Of a DNA stretch of 64,000 nucleotides, positions 36,191 to 49,470 are shown piece by piece. Positions within the stretch are counted from its first letter, which is position 1, and the number at the start of each line of letters is the position of its first letter. The position numbers and the translations under genes were made by a program. Source of the stretch: Cacajao melanocephalus (taxonomy: Eukaryota > Chordata > Mammalia > Primates > Pitheciidae); NCBI GenBank assembly GCA_963573385.1, contig CAUYLG010013901.1, positions 27,718 to 91,717 on the forward strand. Direction: 5' to 3'. Below the pieces are notes generated by a model, which made no database searches, was not told the DNA's origin, and saw only the letters and a program-made list of their open reading frames with translations.

Positions 36191-37021
36191 ATTTAATATA
36201 TAGACACTGTGGGCATTTTGAAGAAATGTCCTCCGCATACCACCACCCTCCACATACAGAAAAGTTGGAAGAATAAAATAACTTCATGCCGTAATCCCAC
36301 CAGCAGGGAGAACCATTGCTAACATGTTTGCTACCCGCCTTCCACAAAGCTATGAATATATTTAGTACATAATTGAAGTCAAACTCTGTAAACAATTCTT
36401 CATCATGCTTTTGTAACTTGGTGTTGGATTCTGAGCATTTAAAGTGTTCGTTTTGAAAGGCCTGTTTATCCAGCATGGCTCTTCATAAATGCAGTGACAG
36501 AATGCATCAAAGGCATCTGCTCCTGCTAATATGTGATTAAAGGGGTGGTAATCGCAGATGATTCTCTTCCAGAGACAAGAAGGAAAGTGAGGAGGTCTCT
36601 GGGGGATGGGAAGCCTGGATAACCATCTCTTTTTCTTTATTCTTAGACAATGAAGTTTAAGATAAGGATGCTCTTTGGAATCTGTGCTTAGAGTGATTCT
36701 CAGTGGAACTTGGCCACAGCAGTTTTAAGGGAACCTCAGAAGTGTGGTTAACGTGGGGCTGATTCTGGTGCTCTAAGCCACTTCTGGTTCTGAACTGCAG
36801 CAGGGGGCCCCACCATCCCGCCCCACCAAGCTGGATTCAGGGATATTGTTGGCTCCTCCCGTGTCTGGCCTCTTACGTATCCATTCCAACATGACATCAA
36901 GTTGACTCTGTCTCCTAAATATTCCTCTAATCTGTGCCCTTCCCCCCAGCTAACAATAGTAGTAGTCATAGTGCCTCAGATTTACTGACTTCTGTGTGCT
37001 GTAGCCCTAAACATTAGGCAC

Positions 37022-37878
37022 TGTTTTTGTGTGTAAACTACATACAGCATAAAACCTACTGTTCCTGACGTTTGGTACATTCACAGTGTTGTGTAGCCAT
37101 CACACTGTCTGCTTTCAGAACGTTTTCCCCACTCCGAAAGGAAACTTGGTGCCCATTGGTTACTTTCCATTTCCTTCTCCCCCTTCCCCTGGAAACCACT
37201 CATCTGCTTCCGTCTCTGGATTAGCCAACTCTGTACATTTCAGATAAGTGAAATCACGCAATGTGTATCCTTTTGTGTCTGGCTTCATGTTCTCCGTGTC
37301 TCTCCATGTTGTAGCATACACCAGAACTTCATTCCTTTTTGTTTGTTTGTTTTTTGGGGTTTTTTTTTTTTTTTGTTATTTTTTTTTGGAGACGAAGTCT
37401 CACTCCGTTGCCAGGCTGGAGTGCAGAGGCATGATCCTGGCTCACTGAAACCTCTGCCTCCTGGGTTCAAGTGATTCTTCTGCCTTAGCCTCCCAAGTAG
37501 CTGGAACTACAGGTGTGTGCCACCACACCCAACTAATTTTTGTGTTTTTAGTAGAGACGAGGTTTCATCATTTTGGCCAGAATGGTCTTGGATCTCTTGA
37601 CCTCGTGATCCACCCACCTCAGCCTCCCAAAGTGCTGGGATTACAGGTGTGAGCCACCGCACCCGGCACTTCATTCCTTGTGATGGCTGAATAATACTCC
37701 ATTATATGGATATACAGCATTTTACTTCTCTGTTCCTCAGGATGTTTAGCTTATTGTGAACAGTGCTGCTATGAGCATTTGAGTACAGATTTTTGTTTGA
37801 ATGCCTGTTTTAAATTCTTTTGGGTATATGCTTGGGGGTGAAATTGCTGGGTTGTATAGTAATTCTGTTTTAACCTAT
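37022..37878 (-). mobile_element. Old L1 (L1M) 3' fragment, antisense, split by an Alu
   Basis: The phrases ttcccctggaaaccactcat, ttgtagcatacaccagaact, then after the Alu tgatggctgaataatactcc and ttgggtatatgcttggggg. Confidence 0.8.
37338..37667 (-). repeat. Alu, antisense, with target duplication
   Basis: A long mixed poly-T (37338-37388), then gagacgaagtctcactccgt. acttcattcctt flanks both sides (37326 and 37668). Confidence 0.95.
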
Positions 37879-38029
37879 TGCTACTCAGAGCTGGAGAGAC
37901 CCAGTGACCCACAGTGTGGAAGGGGGTGGATCTAAAAGTTGAACCCCCATCAAAGGCCAAAGTCCATGGTCCTTGCTGGCATGTCCTGCTGCCTCCTGCA
38001 GCCTCTTTTCATGACCCCCGTTTCTCCCT

Positions 38030-38580
38030 TGGCATCCGGGTTTACCTTCCTCCAGGCTGAAGTCATACAGCGGCCAGAGTTATCTTTCTAAAATACTGAT
38101 CTCACCACATTTCTTCCTGGCTTAAAGCCTCTCATTTGTTCCCCTTATTCCCTTAGGGTGACACAGCAAATCCCTAACCTGCTCTCGAAGGCCCTCTTGG
38201 GCTGGGGCTGCTTGTCTTGCCGGCTGCAGGCCCTGCTCAGGCCAGTCCTTCTCTAGGCTCGCCTTCCTCCTGGCCCAGCTCATTCTCCTCTGCCCACCAA
38301 TCACCTCTTAGAAAGCCTTCTCCTATCCTTTGAGCTAGGAGAGGAGCTCCCTCCCTCCCCTAGTCCTCCAGGCTCCCCAGCCTCAGCCCAGGCACATCTG
38401 TGGCAGCAGGATCTGCCTGCCTGTTCATTCCTCTGTGGGATTGTGAGGTCCTTGAGCAGGGCCTGGCTCTGGTTCCTCCTTGTTCTTACAGCAGCTAGTA
38501 TAGGGTTCCATTGACTCAGTGAATTAACATCAGGAAAGTATAGTGTCACATCCAAACACGGGGCCAAACCTGGCAGCCCA
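38030..38580 (+). repeat. L2, sense
   Basis: The phrases gatctcaccacatttcttcc, tggcttaaagcctctcattt, gtgaggtccttgagcagggc match the L2 3' region in order. Confidence 0.65.
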
Positions 38581-38944
38581 CTTCATGTATCCACTTAAAT
38601 AGAAAGGTTCAGGCAAACAAAATTGCAGCAAAGCTTGGGTTCTGCACATGTGAAATGGATGAGAGAATTCTGCATTTATAGTATTGTTTGAAAGATTAAA
38701 AAGGGAATAAAGCCTGGCCTGTGGAAAAAATTAAAGTTTGAAGAGATTAGGAAGGCTTTTGGCCAGAGACTTAGGAATTCCAAAATCCTGCCCTGCTACT
38801 GCCTCACCCCCAAAAGGTGAGCTGCGTACTCAGAGTGGGAATGAAAGTGTTAACAGTGGCACAAACCCTTGATGACTCAATTCGGGGCTCCTGATAAAGA
38901 ACCAGGCTAGGAGAGGCAGGTGGGATGTGAAGACTACTAGCCTC

Positions 38945-39140
38945 AACTGCTGGATATGAGTCTCAGGTCCACTACTTACTATGTCTGTGACCGTGGGCCA
39001 TTTAAAAAACTTATTTCTACAATGACATTGTAAAGTGGGAGTTAAAATAGTTCCCATGTCAGAGTATCATTGTGGCAATTAGATGGATTAATAGATGTGA
39101 AGCACCCATCCCTGGTGCTTAGTATCTGCATAACACTTGT
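38945..39140 (+). repeat. MIR, sense, abutting the GAT array
   Basis: The phrases ggtccactacttactatgtc, gaccgtgggccatttaaaaaactt and tgaagcacccatccctggtg follow the MIR order. The array starts where the T-rich MIR 3' end would be. Confidence 0.65.
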
Positions 39141-39150
39141 TCTCCAGAAT

Positions 39151-40290
39151 GACATTGGTGATGTTGCTGCTGCTGCTGATGTTGTCATGATGGTGTTGAT
39201 GGTGGTGGGAGTGAAGATGATGGTGATGGTGACATGGATGATGTTGATAGTGGTGGTGGTGATGGTCATGGTGAAGATGATGGTGATGGGGCTATTGATG
39301 ATGTAGTGATGGTGGTGATGGGGATACTGATGATGTTGATAATGATGGTGGCTATGGTCATGGTGGTGATGGCGATGATGAATTTGATGGTGATGCTGCT
39401 GATGTTGGTGATCATGATGGTGTTGATGGTAATGGTGAAGATTATGGTGATGGAGATACTGATGATCATGATAACGATGGTGGTGATGGTCATGGTGAAG
39501 GCGATTGGGATATTGATGATGTTAACAATGATGGTGATGGTGATGGTGAAGTTGATGGTGTTGGTGATATTGATGATGTTGATAATGATGGTGGTAATGG
39601 GCAATGTCAAGATGATGGTGATGGTGATATTGATGATGTTGATGGTGATGGTGGTGATGGTGATGGTGGTGACGAATTTGATGGTGATGCTGCTGATAGT
39701 GATCATGATGGTGTTGATGGTGATGATAAGGATGATGATGGAGATACTGAAGATGTTGATAATGATGGTGGTGATGGTGATGACGGTCATGGTCATGGTG
39801 GTGACGGTGATAGTGATGATGAATTTGATGGTGATGCTGCTGATAGTGATCATGATGGTGTTGATGGTGATGATAAAGATGATAATGATGGAGATACTGA
39901 AGATGTTGATAATGATGTGGTGGTGATGTGGTGATGGTGATGGTGATAATGATGTGGTGATGGTGATGGTCATGGTGGTCATGGTGATGATGAATTTGAT
40001 GGTGATGCTGCTGATGATGGTGATCATGATTGTGTTGATGGTGATGACAAAGATGATAATGATGGAGATACTGATGATGTTGATAATGATGGTGGTGATG
40101 GTCATGGTGGTGATGGTGATGGTGATGATGAATTTGATGGTGATGCTGCTGATGATGGTGATCATGATGGTGTTAATGAAGGTGTTGATCATGATGGTGA
40201 TGGTGAAGATGGTGGTAATAGGGATATTGATGATGTTGATAATGATGGTGGTAGAGTTAATGTTGTTGATGAAGATAGTGAGGTAGTGAT
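39151..40290. repeat. GAT/GGT trinucleotide array with about 147-bp higher-order unit
   Basis: About 1.1 kb made almost only of GAT, GGT, GTT and GAA-type triplets. The landmark gaatttgatggtgatgctgctgat recurs with aattt at 39381, 39675, 39822, 39993 and 40131, intervals 294, 147, 171 and 138, all multiples of three. Open frames on both strands (up to 308 codons on the minus strand) follow from this composition. Confidence 0.95.
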
Positions 40291-41157
40291 TATGTGGAGC
40301 CTCCTTCTTAACATAAAATTACATATTGAGATCTTACTCTTCTTTGGTCATTCTTCATGAAGGAAGAAGATTGAAGAGTAGAGGCATTGTAGGCAGGGCA
40401 GGACCTAGCATAATTAACAACACAGATAGATGAAGAAAGTGAGGGTCATGAGTGGGTTTGCCCCATGAAGGTAGGCTCTACCTACGTTTGCTCGTTACTT
40501 GGTGCCAGAAATCAGGAATTGTAAGAGAAGGGGGTGAAAGGTGATGGTATCTGCAGAACCGGCTCTGGTTTTTACCTCTTCCTAGATCCAGGCATCCATT
40601 CCCACAGTTGTGTTGCTACTTTAAGCATTGATCAAGACCCTGCTCCGCTGAACTGTCCAAAGTACCTCTACTCTTCAGTTTCTCTTAGCCATGCCCATGT
40701 GGTGAAAGGAAAGTAAGATCTTAAGATGTAGATTTAGAAGATGGGAGTGGAAAGAGGAAGAGATTTAAGGTATCCACTTCTATTTCATGAAGTAGGAGGA
40801 AGGAGGGGAGGCAGAAGGAGAGAAGGAACACATGAGAGAGTTCTCTTGCTGCCTTTTCCAGTAGAGTGATGCTGCCCATACGTAATCTCAGTCATATAGC
40901 TAACTTCTACCATGGTGTGGGAGATTAGGACTAAAAATGTTTTAGAAAAATGTACAGCCCCCTGGACAGTAAGTAGTATCCAGCTCCAGTGGGGAAAACG
41001 TACATATTGGAGTCCCGCAGAGTTAATTCTGTTTTAGCTGTGGGCTTCGAGTAATTATTCAATCTCTTTGCATCTCCATTTGTCTATCAGTAGAACAGGG
41101 ATGATACGTGTCCCACGGAATTACAGAAGATTGAATGACATAAAGTATATGAAGCAC

Positions 41158-41601
41158 CGTGTTAGTGTCCTCAGGCTGCCGTAACAAATCTCCACAAGCT
41201 TGGTACCTTAAAACAGCAACAATTTACTTTCTCACAGTTCTGCAGGCTGAAGTCGGAAATTAAGGTGTTGGCAGGCAAGGCCACGCTCCTTCTAAAGACC
41301 CTGGAGAAGCATCTTTCTTTGCTTCTTCTTAGCTTCTGGTGGCTCCAGAGATCCTTGGCATTCCTTGGCTTATAGCTGCATCACTCTGTCTGCTCCATCT
41401 TCACATGGCCCTCTTCTCTGTGTGTGTCTACAAATCTTGCTGTCCTCAAGAGGACAGTCATTGGATTTAGGACTCACCGTGACCCAATATGACCTCATCT
41501 TAACTTGACTACATTGACAAAGACTCAATTTCTAAATGAGGTCACATTCGGGGTTAGGACATATCTTTTTAGAGGGCACAACTCAACTCACTACATTTAC
41601 C
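41158..41601 (-). mobile_element. MLT1-type LTR, antisense
   Basis: The phrases gtgtcctcaggctgccgtaac, ttctcacagttctgcaggct, aggtcacattcggggttagg. Near full length. Confidence 0.88.
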
Positions 41602-42539
41602 TAGCCCAGAGATTGGTGTATTGCAGGTAATCACAATTGTTAATCCCCTTTAAATCCCATTTCCTCTTCTCAAAGATGAAAAAACAAATTGTTGCCTTCT
41701 TTGAAGGAAAAGGGGATTAACAATTTTGAAAACAGATTGCTGATCTTCAGCTACTGTGTTCTTTTACAGATGGATTTTTCAGTTTCCTTTCCGTCAATAT
41801 TTTGACATAAACCTCCATGCAGTGCTATTCGTGTTTATCCAGTTTATTGATTTTTCTTCTTGTCTAGTGGGTACACAGTCAGGGCTCAGGGAGCAGAGGG
41901 ACATTTCCAGAACATATGGAGTACTTAAATTTCATTTTGGTGGTAATCAAAATTCAAGATTTAGGATCGGGGGAATGTTAGAGCAGGAAAACAGAATTGG
42001 TTCTCTGTCAGTCTCTTATAAGGGCCTCTGTGGACAGAGTCTGATTTATCAAAGATGAGTTATAAGTGGCATCACACTTTGATTGAGGTTTCAATAAACA
42101 TTTGAACTGAAGCTCCTGTTTCTGACCTAACTTAGCTTTGACAGTCTAGAAGGTCAGGGTGGCCTCATCGGTCAGTCAGAAAAAAATGTACCCTTGACTA
42201 CAGTCTGCATTGTGGCTGCAAAAATGAGGAATAGGCTGGTTGTCTCCTAGCCCCCAAACAATACATTCAGCGTCCCATGGTCTGGAGCCATTCTGAATTA
42301 AACTAATTGTCACAGGTTTGCTTTTCTGGAGAAAGATGCTGATGCAGAGTTTGGGGTATAATATGCTTACCATTGTACAGAGAAGAGTTAGCATATCCAA
42401 CTGGAGCCTGCTAGCCTTAGAAAGGCTTGCTTACATTATTGATCCTGGGCTGGTGTCTGGGAATTTGGATTTCAGGATTCCCGTCTTCTTAAAACTGAAA
42501 AGAGTGGCTCCTTGTCCCTAAAGTGTTTTTCACATATAG

Positions 42540-42890
42540 TATAGTTTATGCTGATAACCTGCTGTTTTTCTTGGAGTATGAAATTTTGGTACATGCCAGG
42601 CACATGGTGCCTATGTGATCAGCCTCAAATAAAAACCCTGGGCACTGAGTCCCTAATGAGCTTCCCTGGTAGACAGCATTTCACATGAGTTGTCACAGCC
42701 CCTCGCTGTGGGAATTCAGCATGTCTTGTGACTCCACTGGAGTCTGGGAGCATACGCCTGGTTTTCCTTGGACTTTACTCCATTCTTCCCATTTCTGACT
42801 TTGCTTTGTATCTTTTTGCTGTAATAAATCATACTTGTGAGTGTGATTGTATGCAGGTGGCCTTGGGGATCCTTGGTACAATCAGTAACC
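42540..42890 (+). mobile_element. LTR-like fragment, sense
   Basis: The sequence ctttgctttgtatctttttg followed by ctgtaataaatcatacttgt and a 3' end near ggggatccttgg resembles the poly(A)-signal half of an ERV LTR. Family uncertain. Confidence 0.5.
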
Positions 42891-43014
42891 CCCTATGAAA
42901 GGAAGAAGAAAGAAGCAGGATTGAAAAGAGGAAGAAGTCGAGTTGTGATTTGGGTTGAAAAGGCTCAGTGGTCTGGGTGATTTTCGTCTGTCAAACTTGC
43001 CTTACATTTTTTTA

Positions 43015-43950
43015 TAATCATCATAATAATAGTAATAATTATTATTATTGTATCCTATTACACAAGTAATACATGCCCACTGTGGAAATATTAGAAAACA
43101 AGCATAAAGAAGGTGAAAAACCTCATGAAGAAATTATGTTCAAGTAAAATTCTACAGGATTTTCTTTATAATTTACACATGTATATGTATATATATCCAT
43201 ATTATTTTTATTTTCGTGAAATGGAGATTATACTATGTATTTTTTTGCAAAGTTACATTAGTATATAAGCATTTTTATATATTAGTAGAAATGTATTCAA
43301 AAATCTTCTTTTAAGTGGTAAGATATTCAGAACTATAGGGAAAAGGGGGAAATCTTAAAAGCACCCAGAAAGCAAAAACAGATCCTTCTAAAAGGTTATC
43401 AGGCACACTTCTGTCAGAAGACAGTGGAGTGGCACCATCAATATTCTGAGGGAAAGTGATTTTGAACCTTGAGTTATAGACCCAGCCACGCTATCGGTCA
43501 AATTGAGGGCTCAGTGACAGCATTTCCAGATGTGAGAAAAGAACATCTTCTCTAAACAAACTTACTTGAGAATAAGTAGATACTTAGGATACTTCATCAA
43601 AATAAAAAAGAATTACCCAAGAAAAAGGAAGACATGGGATCCAAGGAATACAGTTTTTCTTCAATCGGTAATGCTGTGACAATATAGAAGGCAGTGAAGA
43701 AAAAGAAAAAGCTCACTATGATACCAGAAAACCTAGAAAGTAGCCAGGTCTGATTAAATCAGAAAGTCAGAGAACTCTGGGAATGATGACTTTAATAAAA
43801 AGTTAATTTGACTCTCTGTAACAGATAGCATTATTAAGAACATGAGTGTATACTAGGAAGAAAAAAAAAAGGCCATGAAAAACTTCAGGAAAAACAAAAA
43901 GTCACACAAGGAAATGCTAATTCACACTGAAGCAAACTAAAGATGTAGCC
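43015..43950 (+). repeat. Old L1/HAL1-like and AT-rich sequence
   Basis: Starts with an (ATT)n-type run and acacaagtaatacatgccca. The block 43330-43600 (atcttaaaagcacccagaaa; atcaggcacacttctgtcag) resembles a decayed L1-type segment. Weak assignment. Confidence 0.35.
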
Positions 43951-44736
43951 CAATTTGGAATAATTAATAAAGTGTGAGAAAGAGGGGTGAATTAGAAACG
44001 TAAGAGCAGATATTTAGTGACACAGGTTTGGATCCAATTACTTTACTCTGCAGTGAGCAACATTTGCCTAATCATAGTAGTAATACTGTCTTTTAAAATT
44101 TGTAGTTGCTGGAATTAACCTGTAAACAATCATCAGGACTGAATTCTGGTTGCAAAACAAAATATATATGTTATAAACCTAATAAATTCTGGAAGGCAGA
44201 AATGGGGAAGGAGGGGTGGGGGCAAGTGTGGGGCACTAATCTCACTAGTCAGAAGACAAGATTTTCTCTAAACATAATGCCATAAAAATTGGGGTTTAGT
44301 TATTTAATTTAAAGTTACAGAGTGTAGCAGGAATGTGAGGGTGCCATGGGTTCTTCCTCTGGCCTCTGCAGAATTCTGCCCCTGATTCTCAGAAAATGTC
44401 ACGGATCCTTAATGCTTCCTTCGGATTGTCACGTATTTGATTTGGGAACTTAACATTCTTGAGTGTCTGTGATGTGCTAGGCTTGGGGTTGGATGGCCCT
44501 ACTGTGTGCAAGTCACCATGCGTCAGCTCTTTGACAGGCCCGTCATGCACGGAGGAAACTCAGGCTCACAGGAGACCATTGAGGGCCTCCAGGCAGCCAG
44601 CTCGTAGCTGGCAGAGTGGGACTCAATGCAATTGAGTGTCCTGGCTCCCTGCTTGGTCTCTCTGACACTCAATCACCTGTGTGGCCTGGAAGACACAGTC
44701 TGACCATGCATGACTCCTGCTCTCCTGTCCCCGCAG

Positions 44737-44871
44737 GTTCTGCCAAACCATGGCCTCCACGCAGCAGGGTTCTTCTTCGCCTTCCTTCTCTCCCTTGTGC
44801 TGACCTGGGCTGCCCTCTTTGTCATGGTTCGCTATCAGTGTCTGAAGGGAAACGTGCTCACCAGACGTCCG
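44737..44871 (+). CDS. EVC2: EVC2 exon 8 (135 bp), transmembrane segment
   Basis: The acceptor tgtccccgcag ends at 44736 and the donor GTGAGT starts at 44872. The 45 codons read VLPNHGLHAAG, then a hydrophobic stretch GFFFAFLLSLVLTWAALFVM of membrane length, then VRYQCLKGNVLTRRP. The Arg/Lys residues immediately after the helix mark the cytoplasmic side by the positive-inside rule, so the protein is N-out/C-in. A cysteine in YQCL just inside the membrane could be palmitoylated (inference). Both ends are phase 0, so skipping would yield an in-frame protein without its anchor. Confidence 0.96.
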
Positions 44872-45054
44872 GTGAGTCTTCCCTGATGGTGGTTTGGAAG
44901 ATGGGGGATGTGAGGTTAAAGTTCATCCTCCAGTTCTGTGGGTCTCAGCCCTAGATCTCCATCAGCATCACTGAAGGGGCTGTGCACAAAAACCCACGTC
45001 CAGGGCCTGCCTCCAAAACTGATGCGTTTGTCCTGGGATGCATCCCCATCATTC

Positions 45055-45228
45055 TTTTTTTTTTCCCTTAAGAGCCAGGGTCTCGCTGTGCTGCCCAGGC
45101 TGAGTGCAGTGGCTGTTCATAGGCACGATCAAAAACTCTACAACTTGGAACTCCTGGGCTTTAGCAATCCTCCTGCCTCAGCCTTCCAAGCAGTTGGGAC
45201 TGCAGCTACGCAGTAACATGCCTGGCTT
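45055..45228 (-). repeat. Alu monomer (FLAM-like), antisense
   Basis: The phrases gccagggtctcgctgtgctg and gttcataggcacgatc, typical of old free left monomers. Confidence 0.75.
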
Positions 45229-45240
45229 AGTCATTTTTAA

Positions 45241-45539
<299 letters not shown>

Positions 45540-45603
45540 AAACTTCCCCCAATGATTCTAACCACCAGCCAGGTGGGAGAACTCCTGAAGCTATTACCTG
45601 GTA

Positions 45604-45822
45604 CACAGCCTGTCACCCCCATGCAGCCCGTCATCCCCACACAGCCCGTCACCCACACGCATCCCTTCACCCCCATGCAGCCCGTCACCCATATGCAGCC
45701 TATCACCCAGACCTAGCCTATTACTCACACCCAGCCCGTCACCCCCATGCATCTGGTTGCCCCCACGCAGCCCGTCGCCCCCACGCAGCCCATCGCCCTA
45801 CTTGCAGCCCATGACCCCACTT
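45604..45822. repeat. 18-bp minisatellite, about 12 copies
   Basis: Unit cagcccgtcacccccatg with variants (cagcccgtcgcccccacg, cagcccatcgcc). Most copies keep a CpG in cccgtc. Confidence 0.9.
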
Positions 45823-45844
45823 GTGTTGGCTGTTTTGTATTCAT

Positions 45845-46165
45845 GCCGTATCACATGCAGGTCTCATTCTGCATTCCCTGTGGAAAAGCTTTGGGAGACT
45901 CCTGGTTTTCCTCAGAGTGAAGCCCAGACACTTGAGCCTGGATTTTGAAGCCCCCTGAGACTGGCTTCTAGCTGCTTCTCCTGGCAGGTCCCACCTCACA
46001 CCCCAGCTTCCCGCTGTACCCAGTGACTCAGCTTCCCTGAGGGCGCTGAGCTCCCGTATGCACACCTGAGCCTTTTCCTGTCCTCTTTCCTTCTCAGTTA
46101 GGGCAAGTCTTACCCATCCTTTGAGGCTCAATTTGGCCAATGCCTCTGCCTGCAAGGCGTGGTGG
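45845..46165 (+). repeat. L2 fragment, sense
   Basis: The phrases cttgagcctggattttgaagcc, cagcttcccgctgtacccag and ccatcctttgaggctcaatt match the L2 3' layout. A 212-codon minus-strand open frame covers it. Confidence 0.6.
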
Positions 46166-47324
46166 GCCACTTCCCGTAGGGTAGGGGTCCTCTCTCGGGT
46201 CCTCCACTTGGCTCTGTGAGGCACCTGTTGGACCAGACAGGGAGCTTCTCCACCTCTGCATTCCTGTCTGAGGGTGGGTTCCCTCAAAAGCACACCCTGA
46301 GACCGAAATTCCAATCCAAGTAGTTTATGTGGGAAGTGATCCCAGGACCTAAGGGGAGAGGTGGGAAGTGGGGCAGAAAGGGAAGGTGGCTGGTAAAGGG
46401 TGTGTTTCGTCAGGGACCTCTGTGAGGCCTGGGGCTTAGTCCTGCCCAGGGGCTCTGGAGATGGAACAGAACCAGCCACAGCATCGCTGTGCCCAGGGGT
46501 GAAAGGGCTGGGAGAGATGTCCGTTAAGTTATTGGTTGGTGACAGGGAGGCAGAAAGGCAAGAAGGAAGGGGACATGCTCCCGGCGTGGCATCTGCGGCC
46601 AGCAGAATCGTTCAGGGAAGGAGTAGGGGTGTAGGCTGGTGGGTCATCGGCTGGTGGACACTGCAGTGCTCAAGGCAGGGGACGTGGCAAACAACCAGCC
46701 GTGCCAGGGGCCCTACAGTGACTCATCGTCACCCAGAGGGGCAACACCCTGGCAGGAACATCTATCATCTTTGTCCCTCACTTTAGATTGTAAACACTGA
46801 GGTCCATGAAGTTAAATAACTTGCTTAACGTGACCAGGCACAGGCCAGGACCTGGCTTCTGGGGACTCCCTCTCTCCTCTCTCTCTGGAGGCTGGAAATT
46901 CTACCCCAGCCTGGGTTAGGGGCCTGTTCATTTTGTCCCTGCTTCCTGGAGGACAGGATTGTCATTTCAAAATGAGGTCACCCCACAATCTCCTTGGCAG
47001 GCAAAAGTGAGAAGAAAAACGGCCCATCTAATCAGACCTTGTGCTGACTCTCCCAAAGCTGTTATCAATCAGAAGAACTAAACCTACTCTGCTGCTTTGA
47101 TATCAGAGCAGGATTCATTTCCCAGAGATTAAGGCAGATCATTAGAACTGCACAGAGGAAAAAGCAAGGGTATGAATTTTATTTAAGGCCTGAAGACCCT
47201 TTTTTCCTGGCATCACAGAATGAACTCTTTTCATTTTTTTTTTTTTTGCCAGCATGGTGGTGGTCATGCTCTAAAACAGAAGGCAGCCTTCACAGTTGGA
47301 TTGGGATCAAAAATCAGCTGGGCT

Positions 47325-47500
47325 CTTTTGAGCTGTGTGACCTTCAGTAACGTGATTCCCCTTCTCTGAGCCTCAGTTTTCCTATTTGTAGAGTGGGGGC
47401 AGCAACACTTCCTTGTTGGAACAGCTTCATGACAACACATAGAAAGCGCTGAAAGTCATCCCTGGCACAGGGACAAGAATCGTTAAAGGTTAACTATAGC
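47325..47500 (+). repeat. MIR, sense
   Basis: The phrases gctgtgtgaccttcagtaac, gagcctcagttttcctattt and gtcatccctggcacaggg. Confidence 0.85.
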
Positions 47501-47588
47501 TGTCATGCATTTTTGCAGAATTAATGATATTGGGGACAAAACAGATATATCTCCTATCCAATCAGAGGGTTGGGCTTAGGTATCTTAA

Positions 47589-48068
<480 letters not shown>

Positions 48069-48464
48069 CAATCCTCTATTCTGATTAGAAACCCACCAGA
48101 TTTCTGATGTCAAGACCCACCATATCCGTCGTGAGGTTTCCTCTACCTAATAATGATAAAGATGATGATAGTGAAATCTCTTTATAGTTCTTACAGGTTG
48201 AAAAGGTCTTTCTGTCCATTGTTCCACTTTACCCACACAACATCAGCATGCAGGGCTACTGGAATTGTGATCCCATTTCTTTGTGGAGAAAATGGAGGCT
48301 CAGGGATGTTTGCAAACGTTTGTCAGGGTTTACCGTGGTCACAGTGGTGGGGCTGATTGATGGGGGCTCTGACTGCAGACCCATGGCCTTTCCTCCTGGC
48401 TTTCCCAGCACATGAAATTCACAAGAAGGCCCACTCAATTATTATTTCTGCAATTCTCCTGAAG

Positions 48465-48604
48465 GTTTGGCAGCACGAGAGCAAGCTGGAACCCTTGCCG
48501 TTCACCTCAGCTGATGGTGTGAATGAGGACCTTTCCCTTAACGACCAAATGATAGCTATTCTGTCTTCCGAGGACCCTGGGAGCATGCTTCAAGCCTTAG
48601 AAGA
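48465..48604 (+). CDS. EVC2: EVC2 exon 9 (140 bp), start of cytoplasmic region
   Basis: The acceptor attctcctgaag ends at 48464 and the donor GTAAGA starts at 48605. The exon reads VWQHESKLEPLPFTSADGVN, then EDLSLNDQMIAILSSEDPGS, then MLQALE and two bases of a Glu codon (phase 2). It is acidic and polar, consistent with the membrane-proximal cytosolic segment that precedes the long coiled coil of EVC2. I looked for the next exon (expected to begin in the ELEIATLNRAD region) in 48605-64000 and did not find it, so intron 9 is at least 15.4 kb here. Confidence 0.94.
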
Positions 48605-48689
48605 GTAAGAATTCTAAATCCCATTATACTTCCATAGTTGTGATGAATGCTTTAACAACAGTGACATAAGAGCAAACACTGAGTATATT

Positions 48690-48835
48690 TCATTCATTCA
48701 GTTAATCATTTGCCCCTCTGTCATCATAATTCAACAACTGCTATGCACTGAATGTTTCTGGCATCTAGGAAAAGAGGTGTAGAAGACATACTTCCTGCTC
48801 CAAGAAAATCTGATCTAGTGGGGAAGACCCAACCA
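48690..48835 (+). repeat. L2-like fragment
   Basis: The phrases cattcattcagttaatcatt, aactgctatgcactgaatg and ctgatctagtggggaag. Confidence 0.55.
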
Positions 48836-48964
48836 TAAACAGAAATGACCGCAAAATGGGGTGACAATCATGCTAATGGGATGATCAGGGCTGGCAGAGC
48901 ACAGAAGAGGAAGTAATTACTTCTGAGAGTCATAGAAATCCTTCCTCTGGAGGTGGCATTGAAC

Positions 48965-49110
48965 TAATCATTTTAATTTTTAAATTTATTTTTAACTTTT
49001 ATGTTTAGGGATATGTGTATAGGTTTGTTATGCAGGTAAACTCATGTCACAAGGGTTTGTTGTGCAGATTATTTCATCACCCAGGTATTAAGTCTAGTAC
49101 TCATTAGTTA
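48965..49110 (-). mobile_element. L1 3' end fragment, antisense
   Basis: The phrases ataggtttgttatgcaggta, gggtttgttgtgcagattat and cacccaggtattaagtctag. Confidence 0.75.
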
Positions 49111-49470
49111 AGAGAGAGAGAATCTGAACTGATTCTGAAAGCTTATGAAGAAGGTTTCCAAGTTGATTAAGCAAGGAAACAATTTTCAGATGGAGGAAAG
49201 AAAGGTCAGATGTAAGAATTTGAAAGGAGCAAGATGCATTTGGTGAGATGTCAGTAGCTAAGTGTGGCTGATGTGCAGACTAGGGTATTGAGTATAGAAA
49301 ATAAAAAGAGGCAGAGGGAGAGAGGCCAGACCAGGTGATGTGGCTGTGTGCTAAACTGAATTTACTTCTTATGCAGTTAATGAATATTGTCATCATACTA
49401 CCTATGTGCAATACAGATAGTACCAGACACGGCTTAAGAACTTTACAGAACTAACTCGTATAATATGCTC

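Noticed and set aside
39234..40286. Long open frames (230 and 110 codons on +, 308 codons on -) in the GAT array
   Set aside because: They consist of monotonous Met/Val or Ile/Thr runs dictated by the triplet repeat, with no start context or conserved domain.
45841..46479. 212-codon minus-strand open frame
   Set aside because: It is antisense to an L2 fragment and flanking unique DNA with no recognisable protein features.
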